A stretch of 64,000 nt of DNA from Acidobacteriota bacterium (GTDB lineage: Bacteria; Acidobacteriota; Thermoanaerobaculia; Multivoradales; JAGPDF01), in NCBI GenBank assembly GCA_014584695.1, contig JACTMI010000027.1:1-64000 (forward strand). Direction: 5' to 3'. The notes under the pieces were generated by a model. That model was given only the letters and a program-made list of their open reading frames with translations. It searched no databases and was not told the DNA's origin. The translations under genes and the position numbers were made by a program. Every line of letters begins with the position of its first letter. Positions within the stretch are counted from its first letter, which is position 1. This document shows, piece after piece, positions 54,192-61,672 of this stretch.

Positions 54192-54917
54192 CTAGGACTG
54201 GAGCTCGAAGCGCACCGTGAGGAAGTAGTAGACGATGACCGGGCGGCCGTGGAGTGTCGCTGGCGCGAAGCGCCAGCGGCCTACGGCGTCGAGGGAGGCC
54301 TCGTCGAGGCCGAAGCCGAGGCCCTTCTCGACGCGCGCCTCGGTCACGCGCCCCTCGCGGTCGATGATCGCGCGGACGATGACGATCCCCTGGATGTGGG
54401 CGCGACGGGCGATCTCGGTGTAACCGGGCATCGGCGCCACCAGCCTGCGCGGCGCAACGACCTCGCCGCCGACCGGGATCGGAGCACCGTCGCTCGCCGC
54501 CTGCGGCGGCCCTTCCGGAATCACGATCGCCCCCTCGTCGAAGTCGAAGTCGAGTGGCGGCCGCTCGAGCTGGAGCGCCCGCAGAGGTTCGGGCTCTTCC
54601 GGCGTCGGGTCGGGCACCGGTACGCGCACGCGGCGCGGCTCGCGCACCAGCTCTCGCGGCGGTTGGGGCGGCTCGAAGCGGTAGCGTTGTAAGCGGATCA
54701 CCTCCCGCCTCTCGAGGGGTGGCGGCGCCGCCGCCATCAGCCCTGGCAGACGCGCGAGGAGGATCAGCAGATGAACTACGAGCGCGCCCGCCACCGCCCA
54801 CCGGAGCCGTTCCCGATCCCGCCGCTCCTCGGCGCCGAACAGCTCGGACGAGCTCGTGGCCGCTCTCGCCTCCCTCCCTCTAGGATCGACACTTTGGCTC
54901 ACCGCTGCCTGTCGCAT
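54192..54917 (-). CDS. tonB: TonB-family energy transducer
   Basis: 241 residues. One transmembrane helix (AVAGALVVHLLILLARLPGL, ~40-60) is followed by a Pro/Arg/Glu-rich periplasmic spacer (PPQPPRELVREPRRVRVPVP). The TonB C-terminal domain reads PGYTEIARRAHIQGIVIVRA, then ARVEKGLGFGLDEASLDAVG and WRFAPATLHGRPVIVYYFLT. It couples the proton-motive force to outer-membrane receptors. ExbB/ExbD are not adjacent. ATG at 54917. Confidence 0.92.
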   Translation of the reverse strand: MRQAAVSQSVDPRGREARAATSSSELFGAEERRDRERLRWAVAGALVVHLLILLARLPGLMAAAPPPLERREVIRLQRYRFEPPQPPRELVREPRRVRVPVPDPTPEEPEPLRALQLERPPLDFDFDEGAIVIPEGPPQAASDGAPIPVGGEVVAPRRLVAPMPGYTEIARRAHIQGIVIVRAIIDREGRVTEARVEKGLGFGLDEASLDAVGRWRFAPATLHGRPVIVYYFLTVRFELQS

Positions 54918-55053
54918 CGTGGCACCTCCTCTCCCGAGCGTCGCCGCGCGCCGATTTCCCCGGGCTCGCCATCTTGGACCCTCGAGCCGCCTGGGAGGTT
55001 CCCGGGAGCGATGGCGCCACAGGCCTTACACCACAGAAGGTGCTGCACCAAGA

Positions 55054-55071
55054 AGGTGCCAGCCGAGTTGT
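55054..55071 (+). repeat. REP-like element upstream of the RAYT gene, forward
   Basis: AAGGTGCCAGCCGAGTTG ends 30 bp before the RAYT start codon. A partial copy (AAGGTGCTGCACC) precedes it at 55038-55050. This is the GAGTTG subtype, like the reverse copy that follows the RAYT. Confidence 0.85.
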
Positions 55072-55101
55072 GAGAGTCTGGCGGTGCGAAATCCGTCTCT
55101 G

Positions 55102-56031
55102 ATGGATATGCCGCGTCGCCTGCGCTTCATTCCGCCCGAGTCGCTGGTCGAGGTCACCTGCCGCACCGTGCAGGGGCGGCTCCTATTGCGACCCTCGCCT
55201 GTCCTTCGCGATTTGACGCTCGGCGTCCTCTCTCGAGCAGCCCGGCTCTACCCGGTCGAGCTCCACGCCTTTGCCTTCTTGTCCAACCACTTCCACCTGC
55301 TGGTGACGGTTCCGGACGCCCAACGCCTGGCCCGGTTCATGAACTACTTGAACTCGAACCTCGCTCGCAAGGCGGGCCGACTGACTCGGTGGCGGGAGAA
55401 GTTCTGGGGTCGGAGGTACCAGGCGATTCTCGTCTCGAACGAGGCGGAATCTCAGATCGCCCGCCTCCGCTACATCCTCTCTCACGGCGTCAAAGAGGGG
55501 CTCGTCGCCTCCCCGCTCGACTGGCCCGGCGCCCACTGCGCGCGAGCTCTTCTCACTGGTGAACCACTCGAAGGCCGCTGGGTCGACCACACACTCCGCA
55601 GCGCCGCCCAGCGCAAGCGACTCAAGTCCGATTCAGGTTCCTTCTCCACGGTGGAGACCCTGTGGCTCGCGCCGCTGCCATGCTGGAAGGAACTCGCTGA
55701 GGGCGAGCGGCGCCACCGGCATCGCGAGATCGTCGAGGAGATCGAGCGAGAAGGGCGGTCCCGAGAGCTCAGAACGGGCCGGCCGCCGCTCGGCAGGGAA
55801 GTCCTACTCCGCCAGGACACCAGGCACGAGCCGAACCGGATCGACAAGGGCCCCGCTCCGCTCGCTCACGTCGCTTCGTCCGCCGCCAGGGACGCACTGC
55901 GGGTCGCGTATCGGACCTTCCTCGGCGCCTATCGCCAAGCCGCCGAGCGGTTGCGCTCCGGCGCGCTCGACGTGATCTTCCCCGAGGGTGCCTTTCCGCC
56001 GGCGATGCCCTTCCGGCCAGCTCCTCTTTAG
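55102..56031 (+). CDS. REP-associated tyrosine transposase (RAYT, Y1 HUH family)
   Basis: 309 residues. The TnpA_REP layout is clear: RRLRFIPPESLVEVTCRTVQ, the HUH metal site in AFAFLSNHFHLLVTVPDAQR, and RFMNYLNSNLARKAGRLTRW. That last stretch supplies the catalytic-tyrosine candidate of the Y1 helix and is followed by EKFWGRRYQAILVSNEAESQ. The C-terminal ~140 residues are basic and probably bind the element. Such domesticated single-copy transposases mobilise or maintain REP sequences in their own genome. ATG at 55102 or 55108. It is flanked by a forward repeat (55054) and an inverted one (56254). Confidence 0.88.
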   Translation: MDMPRRLRFIPPESLVEVTCRTVQGRLLLRPSPVLRDLTLGVLSRAARLYPVELHAFAFLSNHFHLLVTVPDAQRLARFMNYLNSNLARKAGRLTRWREKFWGRRYQAILVSNEAESQIARLRYILSHGVKEGLVASPLDWPGAHCARALLTGEPLEGRWVDHTLRSAAQRKRLKSDSGSFSTVETLWLAPLPCWKELAEGERRHRHREIVEEIEREGRSRELRTGRPPLGREVLLRQDTRHEPNRIDKGPAPLAHVASSAARDALRVAYRTFLGAYRQAAERLRSGALDVIFPEGAFPPAMPFRPAPL

Positions 56032-56253
56032 AGTCCGTCGGGTTCTCGGAGCCCATTTCACGGGCGTCTCGCAGAAGCATCCCAGGCGATCGCTCGCTCC
56101 ATCGAAAACCGCGGCGACCCGGCGCCTTGCTGCTCACCAGAAGAGAAACCGCATCGAGCCGGAGGTGCGCTTGACGGCCCCCTCGAGGAGCGACACCGAT
56201 GCCTTTGCCGGGCCCTCGGAGGTGCAGTCACTTCCCCGCAGGCACTGACCCCG

Positions 56254-56270
56254 GCAACTCGGCTGGCACC
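56254..56270 (-). repeat. REP-like element downstream of the RAYT gene, reverse
   Basis: GCAACTCGGCTGGCACC, the inverted partner of the copy at 55054. It abuts the TAG stop (56270-56272) of the FHA gene coming from the other side. Confidence 0.85.
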
Positions 56271-57001
56271 TATCTACCTCTGTGTCGGAAGGCGTCGCCT
56301 TCCGCGCGGAAGACCAGGACGGTGCGGCCGGCGCGCAGTTGGTCGCCGGGGCGTAGCTCCGCGTACCGGACCCTCGCGCCGTTCAGGTAGGTGCCGTTGC
56401 GGCTGTCGAGGTCGCGGAGGAAGAACTCGTCGCCGATCGCCTCGATCTGGCAGTGGCGGGCCGACACCGAACGGTCGCCCAGGTCGATATCTGCTTCCTC
56501 GCGGCCGATCACAACGAGCGCCGAAGGGAGTGCGAGACGCTCTTCGCCGGCCGGCGCGCCCACCCGCAGCAGGTAGCCCGCCCTCACCGGCGGCGGCAAG
56601 CGCGGCGGCTCGTCCGGGCGCGCGAGGGGCTGGGTGCCCGCCGGGCCGCCGGACGCACGCCCTCGAGAGCGTCGTTCCTCCGGCACCTCGAGCAGAGCCC
56701 GCGGCTGAAAAAGGGTGCCGTAGTCGACGGTATCCAAGGGGGCTGTCGAGGTGCCAGCCGAGTCGTCCGAGCTCAAGGTGCCAGCCGAGTTGTTCGACAA
56801 GGTGCTGTTCGACAAGGTGCCAGCCGAGTTGTTCGAGCTACTTGCGGTGCTGGGCGAGCCGGTCGCCGCCCCGAGTGCCGCCTCGCCGGTTCGCACCTGA
56901 ACCGCGAGCCCGCAAGCCGGGCACCTGAGCGCCCGGCCTGCGAGCGCCGCCGGCTCAGCGTCGAGCTCGGCGGCGCAATGAGGGCAGTGGAGCGGTATCA
57001 T
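56270..57001 (-). CDS. Zinc-ribbon and FHA-domain protein with REP-derived linker
   Basis: 243 residues. The N terminus is a zinc ribbon (MIPLHCPHCAAELD, then LRCPACGLAV). Residues ~55-90 are a Ser/Asn/Thr-rich linker (SSNNSAGTLSNSTLSN...) encoded by REP-like repeats. After a Pro-rich stretch, residues ~145-243 form an FHA domain (VVIGREEADIDLGD, VSARHCQIEAIGDEFFLRDL, SRNGTYLNGARV). It likely docks on phosphothreonine produced by the kinase gene that precedes it; the ATG at 57001 overlaps that gene's stop as ATGA. Confidence 0.88.
   Translation of the reverse strand: MIPLHCPHCAAELDAEPAALAGRALRCPACGLAVQVRTGEAALGAATGSPSTASSSNNSAGTLSNSTLSNNSAGTLSSDDSAGTSTAPLDTVDYGTLFQPRALLEVPEERRSRGRASGGPAGTQPLARPDEPPRLPPPVRAGYLLRVGAPAGEERLALPSALVVIGREEADIDLGDRSVSARHCQIEAIGDEFFLRDLDSRNGTYLNGARVRYAELRPGDQLRAGRTVLVFRAEGDAFRHRGR
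56750..56831 (+). repeat. Three REP-like copies inside the FHA coding sequence
   Basis: GGTGCCAGCCGAGT(C/T)G at 56750-56765, 56777-56792 and 56816-56831, plus a partial copy at 56801. Spacings of 27 and 39 bp are multiples of three. Read on the minus strand in the gene's frame, each copy encodes Ser-Ala-Gly-Thr preceded by Asn-Asn or Asp-Asp, so the gene stays open. Confidence 0.9.
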
Positions 57002-58617
57002 TCGGGGACCCACGACAGCTTGACCCGTTCAGAATACGGATTCAAGACGACCCGCAACGTGCGCCGCCCCCCGGCCTCGAACCGCCCGGCGATGGTCGCC
57101 GCGGCGTCGACCGCCATCGATCGCCCAACTACCCGCACCTCGATCTCGCGCAGGCCGGCTGGCACGGCGAACGTCTCGACCACTGGATCGCCGAACGTGC
57201 GGCGGATGGGGTTCCGGCTGGTGCGCAATTCCCGGCTCCAGACCGGCCGGCCGTCGACACGCACCGAGAGCGTCGCCTCGCCGAGCCGATTGCGATAGGC
57301 GAGGTCGAGCTGCGCCGTGCGCTGCGGAGTGGCAGCGGCAACGGAGGGCGCGACCGACTCGATCTCGCGCCCGCGCAGCGGTGGCGGCTCCTCCTCCCGG
57401 ACTTCGATCGACTCCCGCGCGGGCACCACGGTCGCAGTCTCTCCCGCCCCCGCGGTGGGCGCCGCGGCCGCACCTGCCGCGGCTCGCGGCCGCAGTGGCA
57501 CCAGCCCCGACTGTGCCCACCAGGCTCCGAGCGCTCCGGCCGCCACCAGGAACAGGCCGCCGGCGACTCGGCGGAAGAGGCGTCGGCGAGCCAGCGCCCG
57601 CCGCCGCGAGCGGAATCGCGACGCCCCGGCGCCGGTCGCGACCAGGCCCTCCTCCTCGAGCCTGAGAGTCGCCCCATGCGCCAGCGACGGGTCGCTCGGC
57701 GGGAGGACAGCGGCTCCCTCCGGCGAGATCGGCGACGCCGGTCTCTCGATCCCAGCCGACGCGTGCGCCGGACCGGCGAGCGAGTGCGCGACGGCTTCGA
57801 GCGCACCCGCCATCTCCTCGGCCGTGCCGTAGCGTTGCCCGGGGTTCTTGGCCATCGCCCGCGCGAGGACCTCGAGCAGCTCCTGCGGCAGACCGAGCGC
57901 CGTGTCGATCGGGCGGGGATCGACCTCGACCACCTTGAACGCCACCGTCACCAGCCCGTCGCCCGGGAACGGCAGCTCGCCGGTCAGCGCGCGGTAGAGC
58001 ACGCCGCCGAGCGAGAACAGGTCGGACCGGCCGTCGACCGCGAGACCGCGCACCTGCTCCGGGGACATGAAGAACGGGCTGCCGAGGACGCGGCCGGCGC
58101 GCGTCACGCCGAGACCCCCGAGCTTGGCGATGCCGAAATCGGCGATCTTGGCGGCGCCGTCGTCCGCGAGCAGGATGTTGGCCGGCTTGACGTCGCGATG
58201 CACGATGCCGCGCGCGTGGGCGTAGCCCAGCGCGCGCGCCACCCGGGCCGCCAGGTCGACCGCGAGCAGCGCCGGCAGCCGCCCCACTCGCCGCAACATT
58301 CCCTCGAGCGACTCGCCTTCGACCAGCTCCATGGCGAGGTACGGCAGCCCCGTGTCGGGATCCGTGCCGGCGTCGTGGACCGCCACGATGCCGGGATGCG
58401 CCAGCCGCCCCGCCGCGCGGGCTTCGAGCAGGAAACGCTGCCGCAGCTCCTCGGTCTCTTCGGGATCCTCGCCCGTGCCGGGCCACATCACCTTGAGGGC
58501 GACACGCCGCTCGAGGTTCGGATCGAGCGCGAGATACACCCGGCCCATCGCGCCGCGGCCGATCTCACCGACGACCCGGTAGCGGCCGATCCGTTCGGGC
58601 AGCGCCTCGGCCTTCAT
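56998..58617 (-). CDS. Transmembrane Ser/Thr protein kinase (PknB-like)
   Basis: 539 residues. Kinase domain ~11-280: GEIGRGAMGRVYLALDP (P-loop), ALKVMW (Lys), IVHRDVKPANILL (catalytic loop), KIADFGIAKL (DFG) and SPFFMSPEQVRGLAVDGRSD. A transmembrane helix (RVAGGLFLVAAGALGAWW) near ~350 separates it from a beta-rich outer domain (LDLAYRNRLGEATLSVRVDG, FAVPAGLREIEVRVVGR), perhaps a sensor. ATG at 58617 begins MKAEALPERIGRYRVVGEIG. It is coupled to the FHA gene as a likely writer-reader pair. Confidence 0.92.
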   Translation of the reverse strand: MKAEALPERIGRYRVVGEIGRGAMGRVYLALDPNLERRVALKVMWPGTGEDPEETEELRQRFLLEARAAGRLAHPGIVAVHDAGTDPDTGLPYLAMELVEGESLEGMLRRVGRLPALLAVDLAARVARALGYAHARGIVHRDVKPANILLADDGAAKIADFGIAKLGGLGVTRAGRVLGSPFFMSPEQVRGLAVDGRSDLFSLGGVLYRALTGELPFPGDGLVTVAFKVVEVDPRPIDTALGLPQELLEVLARAMAKNPGQRYGTAEEMAGALEAVAHSLAGPAHASAGIERPASPISPEGAAVLPPSDPSLAHGATLRLEEEGLVATGAGASRFRSRRRALARRRLFRRVAGGLFLVAAGALGAWWAQSGLVPLRPRAAAGAAAAPTAGAGETATVVPARESIEVREEEPPPLRGREIESVAPSVAAATPQRTAQLDLAYRNRLGEATLSVRVDGRPVWSRELRTSRNPIRRTFGDPVVETFAVPAGLREIEVRVVGRSMAVDAAATIAGRFEAGGRRTLRVVLNPYSERVKLSWVPE

Positions 58618-58699
58618 CGCGGCAGATGCTACCCGGATCCGTCGCCGCGCTACCGCCGCTGGTCCGGTCCGCACCGCTCCGGCGGCCGGGCGCTCGAGC

Positions 58700-60229
58700 T
58701 CAGTCGCCGACGCGGGCGCCCTGAACGCGCTTGAGCAGGCTGCCGCGGCCGATCGACGACGCCGGATCGTCGACGCCGTTGAGCAGTGCGACGACGCGCG
58801 GGTCCGCCTCCGACGGGTAGGCGCGAAGGAACTCGTCGAAGCTCATCGCGCGGGGCAACTCGACCAGGGCGATCCGCTGCGGCCGGACGTCCAGGTGGCG
58901 CCGGTCGGTCAATGGGGCGAAGCCGTCGAGGAAGGCCACCAGCTCGCGCCGTACGCTCGCCGCCCGGTCGGCGGTCGCCACCGCCAGCAGCCGGAAAACG
59001 CGGCCGCCGAGCTCGACGAAGGTCGCCGCGCCGGTGATCGAGCTCCCCTGCTGGCGAGCCACCTCGAACGACGCGGTCTCGGCCGGAAGCCCATTGACTT
59101 GCGTCCGGCGGGGCCGGTCGGCGGTGAGTCCCTCCTGCCGCACGAAGGCCTCCGCGGCCTCGCCGGCGCTCCGCGCGGGCGACAGCGCCAGCTCGACCTG
59201 GGCGATCTGATCCGCGTGCAGCGCCACCACCCGGCTCTTCTCGTTGGCCCGCCGCCAGCCGCGCGGGAACTCGGCACGGAAGGCGAGCTCGGGGTGGTAG
59301 AAGACGCCATCCTGAAAGTAGCCCTCGCGCGGATCGGGGCCGAAGACGAGACCGTCAGTGCGGCGGAGGAAGCGCTCGCCCCCCACTTCACCGGGAGCGT
59401 AGCCGCGCTCGGCGATCAGGCGGCTGGTCCGCTCCCGCCGCTGCGCCGGCTCGGGGTGAGTCGACAGCCAATTCGGCAGCCGACTCGCGCCGGCGATCTC
59501 GCCCACGCCCTCGAGCACGCGGAACATGCTGGCCATTTCGCGCGTCTCGTAGCCGGTCTCGACCAGGTAGCGCAAGCCGAGGTCGTCCGCTTGGCGCTCG
59601 TCGTCGCGGCCGTACTTGAGAAATAGCAGCCCGAGTCCCGCCTGGGCGAGCTGGCCCAGCTGCCCCGCCTCCGGCGCCAGTACCATGCCGACCATCAGCC
59701 CCCCCACGGCCAGCTGCTGCTTCGACATCTGGTTGACGCCGTGCTGGGCCGTGACATGGCCGATCTCGTGCCCGAGCACGGAGGCGAGCTCGGCCTCCGA
59801 GCGCATGTGCGCGAGGATGCCGCGCGTCACGTAGATGAACCCGCCGGGCAGCGCGAAGGCGTTGACCACCGGGTCGTCGACGACGCGGAAGGTCCACGGC
59901 AGGTGCGGCCGCTCGGACTTGGCGGCCAGCCGCTTGCCGAGATCGGCGACGTAGGCCTGGAGCTCCGGATCGTCGACCAGACCGAGCTGTGCGGTGATCT
60001 CCCGGTCGGCCTGACTGCCGAGCTCGATTTCCTGGGCCTCACTGTAGAAGTTGAGCTGCCGCCGCCCCGTCGCCGGGTTGGTCGCGCAGGCGGCCACCAA
60101 CAGCCCGCCAGCCATGGCGCCGGCGACGAGCCGGTGGAATCCAGCTCGTCTTCCGTTCCTGCCTGGCACGCGGCGGCCGCCGCCGAGCCGTGTCATTTCG
60201 CGCACTTCGCTCCTCGTCGTATTCGCCAT
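58700..60229 (-). CDS. M48 family metalloprotease lipoprotein (BepA/YfgC- or LoiP-like)
   Basis: 509 residues. The lipoprotein signal is GAMAGGLLVAACATNPATG, with Cys ~48 (37 if ATG 60196 is used instead of 60229). The M48 zinc site is SVLGHEIGHVTAQHGVNQMS (HExxH), and the third ligand lies in YGRDDERQADDLGLRYLVET. TPR-like sequence is minimal; the C-terminal ~200 residues form a separate domain (AAEAFVRQEGLTADRPRRTQ, FDEFLRAYPSEADPRVVALL). It probably degrades misfolded periplasmic or outer-membrane proteins. Its upstream region is occupied by tandem repeats. Confidence 0.92.
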   Translation of the reverse strand: MANTTRSEVREMTRLGGGRRVPGRNGRRAGFHRLVAGAMAGGLLVAACATNPATGRRQLNFYSEAQEIELGSQADREITAQLGLVDDPELQAYVADLGKRLAAKSERPHLPWTFRVVDDPVVNAFALPGGFIYVTRGILAHMRSEAELASVLGHEIGHVTAQHGVNQMSKQQLAVGGLMVGMVLAPEAGQLGQLAQAGLGLLFLKYGRDDERQADDLGLRYLVETGYETREMASMFRVLEGVGEIAGASRLPNWLSTHPEPAQRRERTSRLIAERGYAPGEVGGERFLRRTDGLVFGPDPREGYFQDGVFYHPELAFRAEFPRGWRRANEKSRVVALHADQIAQVELALSPARSAGEAAEAFVRQEGLTADRPRRTQVNGLPAETASFEVARQQGSSITGAATFVELGGRVFRLLAVATADRAASVRRELVAFLDGFAPLTDRRHLDVRPQRIALVELPRAMSFDEFLRAYPSEADPRVVALLNGVDDPASSIGRGSLLKRVQGARVGD

Positions 60230-60327
60230 GGATTCAGTATAGAGAACCCGGCGCGAATCGCACTGCGCGGGCTCGGAAGTGCGGCGGGAGCAAGGCCGAG
60301 GGGCGAGCGAGAAGCGCAAGGCGAAGG

Positions 60328-60720
60328 GCAAGAGAGCGAGAAGCGAAAAGCCCATAGAAAGGAGGCCGCGGTCGGCGGGGCGCTCGCTGGGCGGCGTGAC
60401 TCAGGCGCGAGCGGAAGCGCGAAAAGCGAACTGCAAAGCGAAAAACCCATTGAAGGGAGTGTGGCGGTGGGCGGGGCGCACGCTGGGCGGCGTAACGGGC
60501 TCGCGGACGGAAGCGCCAATAGCGAGAAGCGAAGAGCGAAAGACGAAAAGCGAAAAGCGAAAAGCGAAAAGCCCATTGAGGGGAGTGTGGGGGCAGGCGG
60601 GGCGCTCGCTGGGCGGCTCGATTGAGTCGCGGGCGGAAGCGCGAAAAGCGAAGAGCCCATTGAAGGGAGTGTGGGGGCGGGCGGAGCGCTCGCTGGGCGG
60701 CGGCACGGGTTCGGCGGGCG
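60328..60720. repeat. Four tandem ~80-125-bp units (repeat family B, locus 2)
   Basis: Each unit has AAGCGAAAAGCCCATTGAAG or a variant (near 60341, 60436, 60562 and 60647), then GGAGTGTGGGGGC and GGCGGGGCGCTCGCTGGGCG. Within the third unit CGAAAAG repeats several times. It lies in the 690-bp gap between rnc and the M48 gene. Frames that cross it have repeat-driven composition and no family resemblance. Confidence 0.85.
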
Positions 60721-60746
60721 GCGCTGCCCGGCCAGGAGGAGGAGTC

Positions 60747-60856
60747 TCTCTGGTCCTTTCCTTCTCTGGTCCTTTCCTTCTCTGGTCCTTTCCTTCTCTG
60801 GTCCTTTCCTTCTCTGGTCCTTTCCTTCTCTGGTCCTTTCCTTCTTCTGGTCTCAG
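60747..60856. repeat. 16-bp pyrimidine tandem array TCTCTGGTCCTTTCCT
   Basis: Six near-identical 16-bp units plus a degenerate seventh, ending CTTCTTCTGGTCTC. The reverse complement (GGACCAGAGAAGGAAA) closely matches the purine arm of the repeat at 38.8-39.3 kb (GGACCAGATAAGG), linking the two loci in opposite orientation. Confidence 0.9.
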
Positions 60857-60919
60857 GCCGGGTCGTTGGCGGTGCTGGCGCCGGGGCCGAAACGTGAAGG
60901 CTGGAGCGTGGGGACGAAC

Positions 60920-61633
60920 TCAGGGTGGGGCGTCGGTCTGAGGACCGGGGTCGGCGCGGAGGCGTGCGAGGGCGGCGGCGGCGGCTTGCTGTTGTGCCTC
61001 TTTCTTCGTGCGGCCAGCGCCGCGCTCGACGATCTCGCCGCCGACGCGCACCTCGACTTCGAAGCGACGGTCGTGGTCGGGTCCGGTCTCGCCGGTGACC
61101 AGATAGACGGGCAGCTCCCAGCCGCGCCCCTGGGCCAGCTCCTGCAGGGTCGTCTTGGCGTCGAGCGTCGCCCCCGGCTCCGCCGACCAGCCCCGCTCGA
61201 GGTAGTGCTCGATGACCCGGCGAGCGGCGGGCAGACCGCCGTCGAGGTAGAGCGCGCCGAAGACCGCCTCGAGCGAGTCGGCGAGCAGCGAGGCCTTGGT
61301 CCGGCCACCGCTGCGCTCTTCACCGATGCCGAGCCGGAGCCAGGCGCCGAGCCCGAGGCGCTCCGCCTCGCGCGCGAGCGCCGGCGCCGAGACCGCCGCC
61401 GACTTGAGCCGCGAGAGCTCCCCCTCGGCCTCGTTCGGCTGCCGGCGGAAAAGCCAGTCGGCGGCCACCAGACCGAGCACCGCGTCGCCCAGGAACTCGA
61501 GCCGCTCGTAGTGGACGGTGCCCCCCGTTTCGTTGGCGTGCGAGCGGTGCGTCAGCGCCGCCTCGAGCAGCCCCCGATCGCCGAACTCGTGACCCAGCCG
61601 GGCCTCGATCTCGCTCCACCTGTCGGACACCAT
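60920..61633 (-). CDS. rnc: Ribonuclease III
   Basis: dsRNA endonuclease for rRNA and mRNA processing. The signature HYERLEFLGDAVLGLVAADW (~residues 42-60) and LADSLEAVFGALYLDGG hold the acidic metal ligands. The dsRBD follows (DAKTTLQELAQGRGWELPVY, GRTKKEAQQQAAAAALARLR). 237 residues. ATG at 61633. It lies 39 bp after mutL in the same direction. Confidence 0.96.
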   Translation of the reverse strand: MVSDRWSEIEARLGHEFGDRGLLEAALTHRSHANETGGTVHYERLEFLGDAVLGLVAADWLFRRQPNEAEGELSRLKSAAVSAPALAREAERLGLGAWLRLGIGEERSGGRTKASLLADSLEAVFGALYLDGGLPAARRVIEHYLERGWSAEPGATLDAKTTLQELAQGRGWELPVYLVTGETGPDHDRRFEVEVRVGGEIVERGAGRTKKEAQQQAAAAALARLRADPGPQTDAPP

Positions 61634-61672
61634 CGCGATCCTAGCCGTGTGTCAGCGCCATCGAAATCGATC

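Noticed and set aside
60193-60660. 155-codon minus-strand frame across the repeats, extending the M48 gene upstream
   Set aside because: Phe/Ala/Ser/Arg repeats only, driven by the CGAAAAG tracts; the lipoprotein start at 60229 (or 60196) fits the M48 family.
60747-60856. CRISPR array
   Set aside because: Units are 16 bp, directly abutting with no unique spacers; no cas genes are present.
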